Shown piece by piece: positions 12,335 to 23,706 of a stretch of DNA of 64,000 nt. The translations under genes were made by a program, and so were the position numbers. Location of the stretch: positions 267,001 to 331,000 of the forward strand of contig JANEZZ010002705.1 of NCBI GenBank assembly GCA_026122225.1, written 5' to 3'. The first letter of the stretch is position 1. Each line of letters starts with the position of its first letter. The notes beneath the pieces were generated by a model, which had not been told where the DNA came from, did not search any database, and was given only the letters and a program-made list of their open reading frames with translations. This stretch comes from Heloderma charlesbogerti (Eukaryota > Chordata > Lepidosauria > Squamata > Helodermatidae).

Positions 12335-12966
12335 TAGGGATGGCAGATAATTCCGCCACAGATCTCGGTGAGGCTGAATGCCAGTGCATTCGGCCCCCCG
12401 AAATCTGTGGCGGAACGGCCTGCCCCCCTGGGTTAAACCCCTTTTTTACTGGGTTTTAAAAAAAAAACGCGTACTCAAATGGTGGCGGCTACGGCCGCCG
12501 CCATTTGCATTCCTTATTTTTGCTGTCTTAATCTACGTAAATATTTACGTAGACTATGACAGCAAAAATAAAGGGGAACGCAAATAGTGCCCCTACACTA
12601 TTTGTGTTCCCCTTGATTTTCGCTGTCATAGTCTACGTAAATATTTACTTAGATTAAGACAGCAAAAATAAGGAACGCAAATGGCGGTGGCCGTAGCCGC
12701 CGCCATTTGCGTACACTGTTTTTGGGGGGTTTTTTACCCAGAGCCCTCCGCGGCTGGAAATCTGACTGTGGACGGCTCTGGCCTGGCTGGGCCTGGCTGG
12801 CTGCTCACGGAGCTGCCACGGAGCACAGCCAGCTGCGAAAGATTCCGGGGGGGGGGGAGGAATGGAGCACCTCCCCACCGGCGAGGATTCTGGGGGGAGG
12901 GACGGAACACCTCCCCCCCACCATCAACATAATCCACGAAAGGTAAGTGACTTCTGTACATCCCTA
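12335..12966. mobile_element. Palindromic hAT-type element, copy 3 (TSD CTCCTATC)
   Basis: Flanked by CTCCTATC at 12327-12334 and 12967-12974. The left end has the hairpin arm, but the following donor and GC-rich segment are deleted at about 12430-12445. The central inverted repeat (about 12470-12720) is nearly symmetrical around 12590. AGGTAAGT points outward at the right end near 12939. Confidence 0.92.
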
Positions 12967-13085
12967 CTCCTATCTCCTCTTTCTGTAACCTGAATGCAAG
13001 GTCTCTGTTGTCTTCAGTGCAATAATGCCTTACAACAAGTCCTTCTCTAGAGCCGATAAACAAAGTTCTGTCTCTTTCCTTCAAG

Positions 13086-13469
13086 TAGGTATGGGATAGA
13101 GTTTTGTCCGCTGCACATTTTAATATGAACTGAGCAAATTTGCTCTTCCCAAACTAACATGCACATTGAAACATAGCCATCTGCCATTTTTTTTCATATT
13201 TCTCAGGATTTGCAATGCAGTTTTCTGATCCAAAACTGCACATGCAAATTAGTATATTAGTGGACATGGAATACAAAAAAAAAGTATATTAAGGGAAAAA
13301 TAGTATACAACATTGCATTACATTAAGGGAATTCGTATACAACTATGCAGATGTGTAACTGCAAATTTTTATGTGGCCTTAAAAGAATGCTAAACTGATG
13401 TGAAAATGAATATACTTGAAACCATGCAAAAGTGATATGTAGTGAATCAGAAAGTTTTGTCTGCCCCTA
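13086..13469. mobile_element. Old hAT-like element, degenerate ends
   Basis: Left end TAGGTATGG, right end complement TAGGGGCAG; flanks CCTTCAAG and GCTCCAAG agree at six of eight positions. The interior is A/T-rich and lacks the palindromes of the younger copies. Weak evidence; it may be an older relative. Confidence 0.4.
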
Positions 13470-13840
13470 GCTCCAAGAGATTCTCAACTTTCCATGATGC
13501 CCAACTTTCTACTATTGTTTTTATTGAACAGGGGTGCATACTTTAGGTTATGAAACTGGCAGCTTTTTAATTATTTTTTCATGACTTCTGTCTCCATCCT
13601 CTTTAAGGAAGTTATTTTAGAAAAAGTAGCCTCCAAGGGGTTGAGACAGCAATAAAATACAAATTAGAACGTTAAGGTGTTTTGTTCCAGGAAACTTACG
13701 AAGATTAATGCACTTGTCTGTAACTTGAGACACTTGCTATTCCCAGCTCACCACAAACCAAACAGTATATACAGCATTTGTGAGCGGAGATGGGTCAAAG
13801 AAGACGCAGACAACAAGCTTGGATTGAAAATTGGGCCACA

Positions 13841-13846
13841 TTTATT
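13841..13846 (-). promoter_or_regulatory. Putative polyadenylation signal of the Ngaro element
   Basis: AATAAA on the minus strand, downstream of all Ngaro frames. Position and strand fit the transcript end; the motif alone is weak. Confidence 0.4.
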
Positions 13847-13888
13847 GAAATATTTGCAAAGGGGTAACTAGGACGGGCATCTAACTGT

Positions 13889-13909
13889 GTCAGCGTCTAG
13901 CTGACACTT
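13889..13909. repeat. Short hairpin in Ngaro 3' region
   Basis: GTGTCAGC and GCTGACAC are perfect 8-bp arms around a 5-base loop. Nearby, CTAGGACGGGCA at about 13869 recurs inverted at about 14170. These may belong to the terminal repeat structure of the element. Confidence 0.55.
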
Positions 13910-14200
13910 CTAGGGCGAAAACACACCCAGCCTGAGGGGTGGCGGTGATCTCGCCATCCCTCCGGACTGCCCCTTCTGGGGGAGGTAGACCTTCCGGTGT
14001 CACCCCCGACCCGGTGCTGCAAAACACCTGGGTGAGTGAGTAGGGTTTGTCTCCCAGGCAACCCTTATCCCCCCGCCGAGCTGCACAACCCGTTCGGGGC
14101 GCCTCAGATGTCACCTGTCACCATAAGGTGCCTCTGCGTGCACACCATCCCTACTCCCTTTCCTGTTTTGCCCGTCCTAGCTGCCACAGGAGTCACAAGC

Positions 14201-14817
14201 CTATTGCTTGTGAAACTCCCCCCACCTGTGCAGAAGAACTTCCCGCAGGCCCCTTTGCAGATCGGCCAAAAATAAGTCATTGCCTATGTCTGACAGGTGG
14301 ACTCCGTCCTGCCTGTAAGCTCCCTCCTAGTCCAATGGATTCCTTGGTGGTTGATATAACCATCACCATGCTCTGACAACCCATGTGCCAATTCTCTGTT
14401 CACCTTGCACCGGGCCCGTTCCATGGCCGCATTGCTCTGCGCCCTCCACATGATTCTCGGGAGCATTGAGGACCATAATATGGTCACCCCCGGCCAAAGC
14501 TGTCGGATCGTCCACAGATCAGCCAATGCCTGCTCAATCAAGACCTTTCCAGGCTTGTAGCCCAGGTCGTTCCCTCCTAGGTGCAGCACCAGGACCTGTG
14601 GAGGGAAACTGACCAAACCTCGTTGAAAGAGTGTGGGAAGAAGACTGTCCCAACGCATACCCCGTCGGCCGAGCCATTGTATTGCCACCTGTTGGGGAAA
14701 CTGCAGCCGGGATCCGAAGGCCGACGTAGACGCTCTGCGGGCAGCCCAAAAAACCATACTGTGCCCACAAATGAGCACCTGTACTGGCGTCGGTCGAATC
14801 CCATCTAAATAAAACAT
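14201..14817 (-). pseudogene. Ngaro SGNH/GDSL-like hydrolase ORF, frameshifted
   Basis: The frame from 14817 starts with a GHSM motif in the place of GDSL block I (serine nucleophile), and continues with GRRGM and the block III motif GGNDLG. It is open to 14284, but after about 14340 it leaves the family pattern. The block V motif DGVHLSD, with the catalytic Asp and His, is found one frame over at 14291-14308, and that frame runs to a TAG at 14201. The gene is therefore a single hydrolase broken by a small indel between about 14310 and 14340. It begins just past the recombinase stop. Vertebrate Ngaro elements are known to carry such a hydrolase; its role in the life cycle is unknown. Confidence 0.8.
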
Positions 14818-14838
14818 TGGGGAAGGCGAAGAGAATCA

Positions 14839-15909
14839 TCATGAAGCATCAGGCAACTTGCGAATGTAAGAGCGGAAGGCCCTGGAGCGCCATCTCCCTA
14901 CCGCCTTCACTTGCTTGGAAGAAAAGCCTATGGCAACTGCCATAGAGGCCGCCCCAATACGGAATGAGTGAGTCCCAAAACGATAATGCCCCAGACCCAG
15001 TGTGGTCAAAGCTAACTTGGTGACTGCCCAAAATTGGAACTTTGTCAGTGGTGAACCATCAGCATTGCAAAATAGGGGACCCTCCTTTGCCCCGCGATGC
15101 TCAAAGAAAGCCTGCAAGGCCCTGACAGGGCATAACTCGTCAGCCTGGGCCTGGTTAAGGGTCACCAATGTTCCCTTGCCTGACTGATCAGTTTTTGAAC
15201 ATCGAATATGGAGGTGAATCAGTTTAGAATGGATCAGGATATCGGAATACCTCAAGGCCCTCCCGGTGGTGTCGGATTTGGATGCCCAGACCAGTTCTGA
15301 AATCCTAAGGGCCCCAAAAAAGGCTGTTAAGGCTGCACCATGAAAGAGGGAAGCTTCATATGGAGAAGAGCAAATGGAGGGCCACAATGCCCGAAGCCCT
15401 ATAAGAATAACTGGCGACAAAGGATGTCTGGAGTCTGGCAGGGCGGGAGACATCCGTGCCCAGCCTTGCACAGCCTTCCTGATTCAGAAATGTGAGGTGG
15501 AGACCTCCACCCCTCGCACTTTGGCCCAGAAGGCCAAAGAGGCGAGCTTCCCCGAAATGGTCCTAGCAGATAGTCCCTTATTATGCAGATGTACACAGAA
15601 TTGTAACAAGTGGTCCACAGGTAAGGGTCACACATCCTGCAACTGCAGTCCACACCTGAAGGCGCTAAACTCCCTACCTGCTTTCTCGTAGGCAGCTCTA
15701 GTGCTGGGGGCTATAGAATTCAGGATAGCGTGTTCGACGTGAGAGCACCAATCTCCCACAGTTCGTCTGGCATGGGGTCTGGCAGCGGACGTGCCCACGG
15801 AGCCAATGCACAGAACCGGTCGATCTGGTTTCATGACAAAGCATTGGCTACAGGGTTCCTCAGACCCGGCACGTGGCGGGCACGGAACCATATGTTGTGG
15901 CGTAGGCAT
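14839..15909 (-). pseudogene. Ngaro tyrosine recombinase, two in-frame TGA
   Basis: This enzyme would insert the circular cDNA. The start overlaps the RNase H frame by about 80 bp in another frame. The N-terminal SAM-like domain is seen near the start (APSTRAAYEKAGREF), and the catalytic domain follows: GALRISEL with the first Arg, then HSFRIGAAS with the His-x-x-Arg pair, then GRWRS and the tyrosine of SYIRK near the end. The frame is interrupted by TGA at 15628-15630 and at 15484-15486, with no frameshift between. The residues of the active site appear intact. Confidence 0.88.
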
Positions 15910-18332
15910 TGGAGGGTAAATGCTCTAACTAACTCCATAACCCTTTGGTTTCTGGAGGATAAAGTATTAATGATGTGCACTACCGCCAAATTGTCACACC
16001 AAAAGAGAGCGACAGAGTTGGCCATCAATTCTGCCCAAATATGTACAGCCACGTAAATGGGGAAGAATTCCAGGAAGGTGAGGTCATGACAGATACTGCT
16101 GGCAGCCCAGCTCTCTGGCCACTGGCCCCAGCACCACCGGTTTCGCCAAATTAGCCCAAAGCCAAAGGTGCCAGCCGCATCTGAATGGATCTGCATGTCA
16201 GCTTGTAGAAGTAACTCACGCCTCCAAAAGGAGATGCCGTTAAAGTCTCTCAAAAATTTAAGCCATACTCGCAGGTCCATGCGCATAGCGGAGGTGACTC
16301 TGGTGCAATGATGCGGTAGTCGAAGACCCCGCATTGCCCAGCTGAGCCGTCACAGGAATGCGTGGCCAGGGGCCACTACCCTACAAGTAGGGATGGCAGA
16401 GAATTTCTCCCCGAAAACCTCGGGGGGCCGAGCGCCAACGTGTTCGGCCCCCCGAACAAGTTTCAGGGAGAAATTCTCCGCACCTGCCCGCACCCTGCAC
16501 CCACCCGGGACGGGACTTACCGCTGCCGAATGTCCCTCCCGGCGGCGGGTCTGGCCGGCGGTTCGGCGGGTGTTCGTCCGGGGCGGGAGCGGCAGCCGGT
16601 CTTTCGACCAGCTGCCGCCCCCGCCATTCCAATAAAAGAAAAAAAAAACGCCCCCGTGATAGGCTACGTGACGATTAACACAATAAAAAAAAAGCGCGTA
16701 TGGATAATGGCGGCCCCCATAGGGAGCCACCATTCCCATTCCTTATTTGGTCGCTGTAGTCTACGTAAAGATTTACGTAGACTACAGCGACCAAATAAGG
16801 AACGCGAATGGCAGCTCCCTATGTGGGCTGCCATTTGCGTACGCGCTTTTTTTTTTTTTTAAAGTCACCCGTGATAGGCTACGTGACGATTAACGTAGCC
16901 TATCACGGCTGACTTTGCAGATCTAGCTGTGATAGGCTACGTTAATCATCACGTAGCCTATCACGGGGGCGTTTTTTTTTTTTTAAAAAAAACTTCGGAG
17001 TTCGCGGCCGGGCGAGGTGGGAATCCTCCCCCCCGGCCTGAATTTCGGCCAGGCGAGGCGGGAAGCCTCCCCCCCCCCGGCCTGAACTTCCCTGGGGGAG
17101 CAGCGAAGCGCCTCCCCCCCACCGCGAACAAGCTTCGAGGACAGGTAAGAGACTTTCGTCCACCCCTACCTACAAGCGAAGTTCAAATGGCCAACGATCT
17201 CTTGGAGGGCTCTAAGGGAGTCTTTACGAAGGTGCAAGATGGATTGGATCTTATTCCTAAGTACCAGCAATTTATCAAGAGGGAGATGAGAACACTGTGC
17301 GAGGGTATCGAGCTCGATCCCTAAGAATGTCAAAGTAACAGCTGGGCCCTCTGTCTTCTCGTGTGCCAAAGGGACACCTAAATCTGAGGACAGGGATATG
17401 AATGCCTTAATCAGGTCAGAGCATTGACTGCCGTCCCCGGGTCCAGCAAACAAAAAGTCATCCAAATAATGAACCACATCGCCGCAGCCCGTCTTATCCC
17501 ATATGGCCCATTCCAGAAAGGTACTAAATGTTTCAAACATGGCGCAAGAAATGGAGCATTCCATAGGGAAGGCGCGGTCGATGTAAAATTTGTCCTGGAA
17601 GGAAAATCCCAGCAAATCAAAGTCCAGAGGATTGATAGGCAAAATGCGAAAAGCGGATTTGATATCACATTTGCCCATCAATGCCCCGCGGCCCAGGGCT
17701 CTTATCATGGCTACCGCAGTGTCGAAGGAAGTGTAACGCATGGAGCATAGGGAATCTGGGATTTCATCTTTAACAGACTGACCTTTGGGGAAAGAGAGGT
17801 CATGAATTAACCTGAACTCACCGGGCGATTTCTTGGGGATAATTCCCAAAGGGGAAATCCGCAGGTTGGGTAGCGGGGGCGAGGGAAAGGGGCCGATGAC
17901 CCGACCTGACTGAACTTCTTTGTTAATTTTGTCTTGCACTAAGCGCCGCATGCTAAGAACAGACCAGTGGTTACCGGTCAAATACGGCTTTCGCAGACCC
18001 ATAAAGGGGATCCTGAAACCCAGTGTAAAGCCGCGTTCCAAGTAGATCTCTGCCCTACGATTTGGGTAACGCCTTAGAAGTTGAAGGAGCGGAAGAATCT
18101 TAACTTGGCTGGGGCCCTTTGTGAGGGGGAGGGTGCCCACCGCCATGTTTTCTGCCACCATGGCCATCCCTTGGGGAACCTCTCCAACCTCTGGCTCTCG
18201 GGCAGGAGGAGCAGGAGTGTTGACCGCCACAAAGAGAGCACTCATGCTGGAAGCGGCATGGGTTTCGGGAACAGGAACCTTTGGAGCTGAACTCCCAGCA
18301 CAGCCAGCGGTGTTGAACCCCTGGACCCGCAA
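15831..18332 (-). pseudogene. Ngaro reverse transcriptase-RNase H, split by a hAT insertion
   Basis: The RT part (18332-17177) has LGIIPKK, LIHDLSFP, KCDIKSAFR and the catalytic YLDD at about residue 290 (17457-17471). The RNase H part (16334-15831) has HSDA, a glutamate in FLEFFP and CDN as candidate metal-binding residues. Between them lies a 781-bp hAT element plus 8-bp duplication. The total of 789 bp is a multiple of three, so the frames on both sides agree, but the inserted DNA has stops. A TGA at 16350-16352 also lies in the RNase H linker. Gag upstream overlaps in another frame, so RT may need a frameshift or re-initiation. Confidence 0.9.
16388..17168. mobile_element. Palindromic hAT-type element, copy 4, inside Ngaro (TSD CCTACAAG)
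   Basis: Flanked by CCTACAAG at 16380-16387 and 17169-17176. It has the strong left hairpin with GGGGGGCCGAGCGCC and GGCCCCCCGAAC, the inverted repeat centred near 16775, two TGATAGGCTACGTGACG hairpins on the right, and a GC-rich right arm. CGGTAAGT (left, complement) and AGGTAAGA (right) point outward. Ngaro was already present when this copy arrived. Confidence 0.94.
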
Positions 18333-19691
18333 TAGGCCTAACCGCTATTGCGGGCGACAGCTTGGCCAGGATGTGGCCACTGTTGGACCTGTGGCCGAAG
18401 CCTGGCCTAGAAGGGGTCATGAATTGGAGCCAAAGGTCCTGGTCCTTCAGATCCCAGCGCATGGAGGGATCAATGGCGGCCCTCCTACAAAAGGCTTCAT
18501 CGTAGGCCAGCCATGCACTCCCTTCATATTCGGTGTAAGCCCTGTATATTATGTCAAGGTATTTGGTGAGAACCCAAGCCCTCTCAGGGAATCTCTGTTG
18601 GAGGATGCCAGCGTAAATTAAAACAAAACAAAAACAAAACCTGGCAACCAGTTCACCCATGTGCAAGGCACTTTGTGGGATTTGCTCCGCTCAGGATCTC
18701 GGTCTCAGGACCTATCTTTATCACTGGGTTCGGGCTCACGAAAGAGCAGGGCAAAGACATCACCCTGCAGAATTTTTCCTCTGGTGGCAATGGTTAAGTG
18801 AAAACCAATAGGGGAGGAAGTAGCACCAGTGAGCATAGATCCTCTACTCAGGTTGGCGCATGTGTCAGTCGCGGACAACTGTGGGGCTAGGAGAGGAGGA
18901 GATAGGGAAGCCAGGGAGTTCTGAAAAGAACTGGCAGGCCCCTGCCAAACACTGGCGGAGGCGACGTTAATTGGATGAGGCTGGAGCAGTGGCGGAGCCG
19001 ATGTGGTGGCATCTCCTGCTAAGGGGAATGAAGCGCCAGGCCCCACTGAATTAGGTGGGCTAGCCACCGGAGCAGTTGAGCTGAGAGTTGAGGCTGAGGC
19101 AACGGGCTGGGGAGTACTAAGTGGGGAGGCTGAAGTAACTGAAGGAAGTGAGAGAGGGGGAACTGGGCCACCCTGAAGAGTAAACCACGGCAACCAACCC
19201 CATGGGGTGATTTGTCCCATGCCCGGCCATGCGAATTGAGGTGCCAAAGCAGTCTCACCTGTATCAATCGTAGGTGTGTACTGATCCCTAGCTGGAAAAA
19301 CCGACGTTGCTGCTTGTGCGCCCAGGGAAGATGAGGCCACAGAAGGGAGGAGCTCCACTGAAGGCGGTGAGCCTTCTGGAAGAGCTGAGGAAGAGGAGGT
19401 GGATGCCTCAATAGCGTCTAGACGAGCTGAAATAGAAAGAAGCAACGAGCGTTGGGTCTGCTGCCACGTTTGCTTAGGTTGGACCGCTGAGGGTTTTTGG
19501 GGCATGGCTGGGGGAGGGAGAGGTATCCCCGAGGAACGCTCAGCAGCTTCCAAACGAGAAAGAATTGATGACAATACCGGGTCTGAGTCCTCATCAGACT
19601 CAGAATCAGGCCTTGGCAGCGGTCTTTTGGGGAGGGGGGGAGGGGCCCTCCCTTTACCTTTCTTACCACCTTGGCCCTTCTTGGGAGGCAT
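18100..19691 (-). pseudogene. Ngaro gag-like protein with CCCH/CCHC-type zinc finger, broken
   Basis: Starts at ATG 19691 with a basic, lysine- and glycine-rich N-terminus, then a long Ser/Pro/Ala-rich part to a TGA at 18705-18707. The same frame then resumes to an A-rich tract at about 18620-18641 where the frame changes; the rest continues in another frame from about 18640 to 18100. The C-terminal part ends in a Cys/His cluster (CSRNPCRFQHECSLCGG) as in DIRS/Ngaro gag. The tract is a run of TTTTG-like units, apparently an expansion of about 20 bp inside the coding region. Gag would package the RNA. Confidence 0.8.
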
Positions 19692-19954
19692 GATGCAAAA
19701 GGTAAGTTAAGCTTAGCTGCTACCGACTGAAGTAAGCAAGTGGGCACGCCGGGCAACAGGCAGCTATCACGCAATCTTCACAATGAGCGGATACGTGTTC
19801 CAGACTGAGAGATTAAAGCTTAAGAGGTGCAGCAAAGTTGTTTTTTTTTTTTTTTTGAAGGAAACACGCTTGAGCCCGGGCACCCTCAGCTGAGGGCGCC
19901 CTAGCTCAGGAGGTGCCAAAGAGGCAGCCGCGGCTGCTTCAAGAGTTTAAGTAA

Positions 19955-19981
19955 TTAAATTTATTTATTTATTTATTTATT
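19955..19981 (+). repeat. (TTTA)n microsatellite
   Basis: About six ATTT units; marks a compositional break upstream of gag. Confidence 0.85.
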
Positions 19982-20029
19982 TGGGGGGGGGAGATGCCAA
20001 CAGGAGAATAGCAAGGCACTGGGGGGGAA

Positions 20030-20900
20030 ACACGTAGTCCCTGGCCCTGCCGCCAGACTCCCCACCCCACCAGGCAGCCTAAACTGTCGAGCTGGGGGGG
20101 GGAGGCAGGCACGCAGCTGCCGGGACAGCCGGAGCTGGCAAACGTGGGAGCCGCGCTCAATGCATGCCACCGTCGCGCCTCACCGCCACCAGCCCCCGAG
20201 GCCCAGCGAGGTAAGCGAAAGGCCACGGCCAGTGGAGGCTGGCAGAAGGCGAGCCCAGCAGACCAATACGCCGGCCGGCAGACAGGCCAGGAGCCGGCCA
20301 GCCAGCCGGCCAGCCGGCCAACAAAAAAAGGGGTGGGCGATTGAGAGACCGTGCGGGCGGGTGAGTGAGCGAGCGGGCGGGCGGGCAGGCAAAGGAACGA
20401 TGGGGCGGGCGATCGAGCGGGCGGGCAGGCAGGCAGGCAAAGGAACGAGGGGGTGGGCGGGTGACCGAGGTGATTGGGGGGGTGAACAAAGGCCGAGGGG
20501 GCAGGCGGGTGGGCGTGCGCCGCCCCACCCAGACCCCTGGGAAGGAGTAAGGCGCCTCACCCAGGCATGCGAAGAAGAGGGATCACGTGCGCGAGCGCAG
20601 CCGCCGTGCCTCCGGCCAAACCGGGGCTGCGGTGGGCGCTCAAGGAAAGGAGCCGGCAGGGAGGGAGGGAAGGTGGGGTGGAAACAATATCACCAGTAAC
20701 GTTGGCTCTCCTGATGGCCAGCAGGCGCCGTCCCAGAGGGAGCGGCGCCGGAGCGCATGAGACCCGCCGCGAGTGTCGGCAACTCGATAGCCGCGCGTGA
20801 AGAGAAGCTTTGGCGCGCAGAAGCACACTGAGTCCAGGTGGCTGGAAAGACGACGACGAAGCCGGTCTCCACCAGGCGAGAATCCCTCGTCAAATCCAGG
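20030..20900. other. GC- and CpG-rich stretch upstream of Ngaro gag
   Basis: Strikingly GC-rich compared with its surroundings and rich in CpG, with low-complexity GCGGGCGGGCAGGCAAAGG-like units at 20345-20470. It lies 5' of gag on the Ngaro strand, so it could be the element's promoter or 5' repeat region. Overlapping frames of 120-180 codons on both strands are products of the composition. A host CpG island is an alternative. Confidence 0.4.
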
Positions 20901-21110
20901 AGAGTCTTTAGTTCTCAATAGCTGCATCGCACCAAAGAGCTGAGATAGGGAGGGGGTCGAGTTTAAGACAACTTGGCCCGCTCCTCCCTGACTGGTGGTG
21001 CGACTGCGGTGCACCAATCAGAAGCCCATACGTCTTATCACCCCACCCGCCCGCAATGCCCCCCCTTTCAGCCAGACAAGCTGGCGCCGGGTAGGGCAAT
21101 TCCTTTATTA

Positions 21111-21883
21111 CCTAAATTGCATCCAATAATTATTACCTCTTCTGCAAGAATATAGCAGTATTGCAGTTGCTGACAAGGGGAGAGGTGGTTTTAAGGGGTT
21201 CACTTTGGTAGGTTTTGTTCCCATACCTTTCGAGACAATGTAGTCTTTACTCATGATGGGACAAGGCAAAAAAGCAGAGCACGGAAGCAACCCTCCCTTG
21301 AGGTCCATGTACTAGTCAGGGATTCCCATGTTTGAAAAACCAATAGCCATTGAGAAGCGAGCTTTTTATCATCTACATCTATGGATGTCTGAGAAATCTG
21401 CAATGGATTCAAATGAGTTCATATTTCGATGAATCCAACCTGTACTTTCCACACTAGGCTGACTTTTTCCAAGTTGCACTGATTCCACAGACTTGTGGAC
21501 CATAGAAAACAAACAAACAAACAAACAAACCTTTCTGGAATTCTTTGGAAATTTATGAAAAATATGAACAATATGATTTTTTAAAACACGCACACATCTG
21601 GAAATAACCATAGGCTAAAACATGAAAATGTTGATTTTAGTGGGATTTGTGCAAATGGTCATTTTTGGAAGTGCACATTTGCACAGGTGCACGCTTTCCA
21701 TAGCAAATACAAGTTCAGAAATTGAGAAAAATCCAGTTCCATCAATGAGCAGATGATGAAACTAAAGAAACCTGACAGAAGACAAAACACAGGCAGAATG
21801 AATTTAACATATTCCAGACATCCTTATATGTTGGCTGCTCCTTCCTTTCTTGCAGGATAAAATTTTGACCAGCCAATGTAATC
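21111..21883. other. No recognised feature
   Basis: A/T-rich DNA with a short (CAAA)n run at 21509-21531. Parts (21380-21740) resemble the interior of old hAT-like copies, but I could not fix any ends. Confidence 0.35.
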
Positions 21884-21898
21884 CAGATAGATAGACAG

Positions 21899-21970
<72 letters not shown>
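21884..21970 (+). repeat. Compound (GATA)n-(GACA)n microsatellite
   Basis: GATA units followed directly by GACA units. A similar compound array occurs at 25887-25965. Confidence 0.95.
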
Positions 21971-21972
<2 letters not shown>

Positions 21973-22717
21973 TTCGCTGCTTTTGCCTATGTTGTTAGCT
22001 TCTCTGGATCTTCTTTGGAAGGATACACATTGCAGACGATGACCACAATGATGATGAGAATTAAAAAAAAGAAGCAGCAGAAGAGGACAAGGAGGAGGGG
22101 AGGGGAAAATAAAATAGCAGGAAGGACAGGGAACAGGGGAAGGAGGAGGAGGGAAGAGTGTTGGAGATCCAAGATGGAGCAGGATATAATAACTATTTAA
22201 AAATTCTTAATACATATGTGGAGTTGAAGTTTTTAAGATGAAATCAGAAAATGGCCTTGTGCCCTGAAACTATAGCAATATCTACTGACTACAACCTCTA
22301 TAGGTTATGGTATAGTTGTGCTATAGGAACTGGAGACAGTACATAGAAAGGACAAGATAAATTACCCAACAGCTAGGAAACAAGTTGATGACAGGAGATG
22401 GATGAAGTGTAACCTGCTCAGTTAATTGAGAGCTAATTTAATCATTGACAAATAGAATGGGTGGGGTGAGGTGGGATTTGGCATGTTATGCTATTCTTCA
22501 CTGTCCCTTCTTCCCCAGGCAATACAAAGTTGCTGGGACAGCTTTTTTGTAAGGTCAGCTTCTCAACAAAGACAGAATGCTAGAAGTAGTGGAGACACAT
22601 TAAGATGTGGGGAACTGAAGTGGAGGCAGCACAGACGGACAGGGCTAGTCTGTAAAGCAGCAGCATTTCTCCTAAAGCAATGACATATCCTTGCAACTTC
22701 CCAACGCTCACTGCAAA

Positions 22718-22720
<3 letters not shown>

Positions 22721-22762
<42 letters not shown>
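22721..22762 (+). repeat. (CT)n microsatellite
   Basis: About 21 uninterrupted CT units. Confidence 0.95.
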
Positions 22763-22765
<3 letters not shown>

Positions 22766-22881
22766 CTTGATAGATTTGGAACTTTTCTACATGAGGCATG
22801 CATTGTGCACTCATCATTCCTTACTCATGGTTGTTCATGGATTATTTAGACAACATCATGACCCTCCAGTTTCCTTTTCTG

Positions 22882-22931
<50 letters not shown>

Positions 22932-22932
22932 T
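22882..22932 (+). repeat. (ATT)n microsatellite
   Basis: About 16 uninterrupted ATT units. Confidence 0.95.
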
Positions 22933-23706
22933 TGAGAGGACTTTCACAGGGTTTGGTTTTTGTTTGTTTGATTTTAGAATGAGGAAAAGGCAGCATTATT
23001 TGTGAAAATGAAACAAAACTCATTTCCTCCTTTGTGCAATTGTGTTATTGTTGTATGCCACAGCACCATCCAGAGGTTACCTAGTGGAAAAGCAGGAAAG
23101 GAAAAGCTCTTTGTGTAGAGCTTGGATCTGCAACAAAACCAAAAGCCGCATGTAGAAAAGCTCTTAAAGGTAACAAACCCTCCTTGTTGCTCCCTACCCT
23201 GGTAGGTAAGTATGATATGTAGTCCTCCCTCTAGGGCAGGGGTGGGCAACATGTGTACCTTCAGATGTTTTGGCCTTTTCAGGGTTCCCCTTATGGCTTG
23301 GACCCCTGAGCAACTCTTAAAGAGGCAAGGGGAGCCCCCTGTTGCCTCTGTAAAAGTTCCACCTTCCTTCTTTTAAACTTACCTTTCCCAGTAATGTGGG
23401 GTTTAGGCTATAGACATGGGATGATTGGCCAATCAGACACATGGGTGTCAGCCACAACAGTTTACTGGTAAATTAAAGCAAACAAATTACAACTAAAGGC
23501 ATTTACACAATAGAGCTGAGTGATAGAAAAAGCATTTAAGAAAAGAATAATAATAATAGCAAAATGCAACCTGAGCTATACTTAGATTTCTCCAGGCTGA
23601 TTCTTCCTGTTGCCCTTTCTGGCTTTGGTCTCCCCAGTTCTGCTCTTATTGGCTCTCCTGCTCTCTTTGTATACCCTCCTCCCTCAAAACCAAAAGTACT
23701 GTTTCA

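Larger units (their letters stand above)
13803..19830 (-). mobile_element. Ngaro/DIRS-type tyrosine-recombinase retrotransposon (decayed)
   Basis: The gene order on the minus strand is gag with zinc finger, RT plus RNase H, tyrosine recombinase, SGNH hydrolase. That order, a tyrosine recombinase instead of an integrase, and a hydrolase frame with no methyltransferase domain seen, match vertebrate Ngaro elements. Outer limits are approximate: a polyadenylation signal at 13841 marks the 3' side, and the 5' side may extend through the GC-rich stretch to about 21.1 kb. I could not find the split direct repeats by eye. A 781-bp palindromic hAT element interrupts it. No integrase or LTRs are seen. 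Confidence 0.88.

Noticed and set aside
20160..20699. Long Arg/Gly-rich frames on both strands
   Set aside because: Low-complexity GC-rich units keep several frames open; no recognisable protein.
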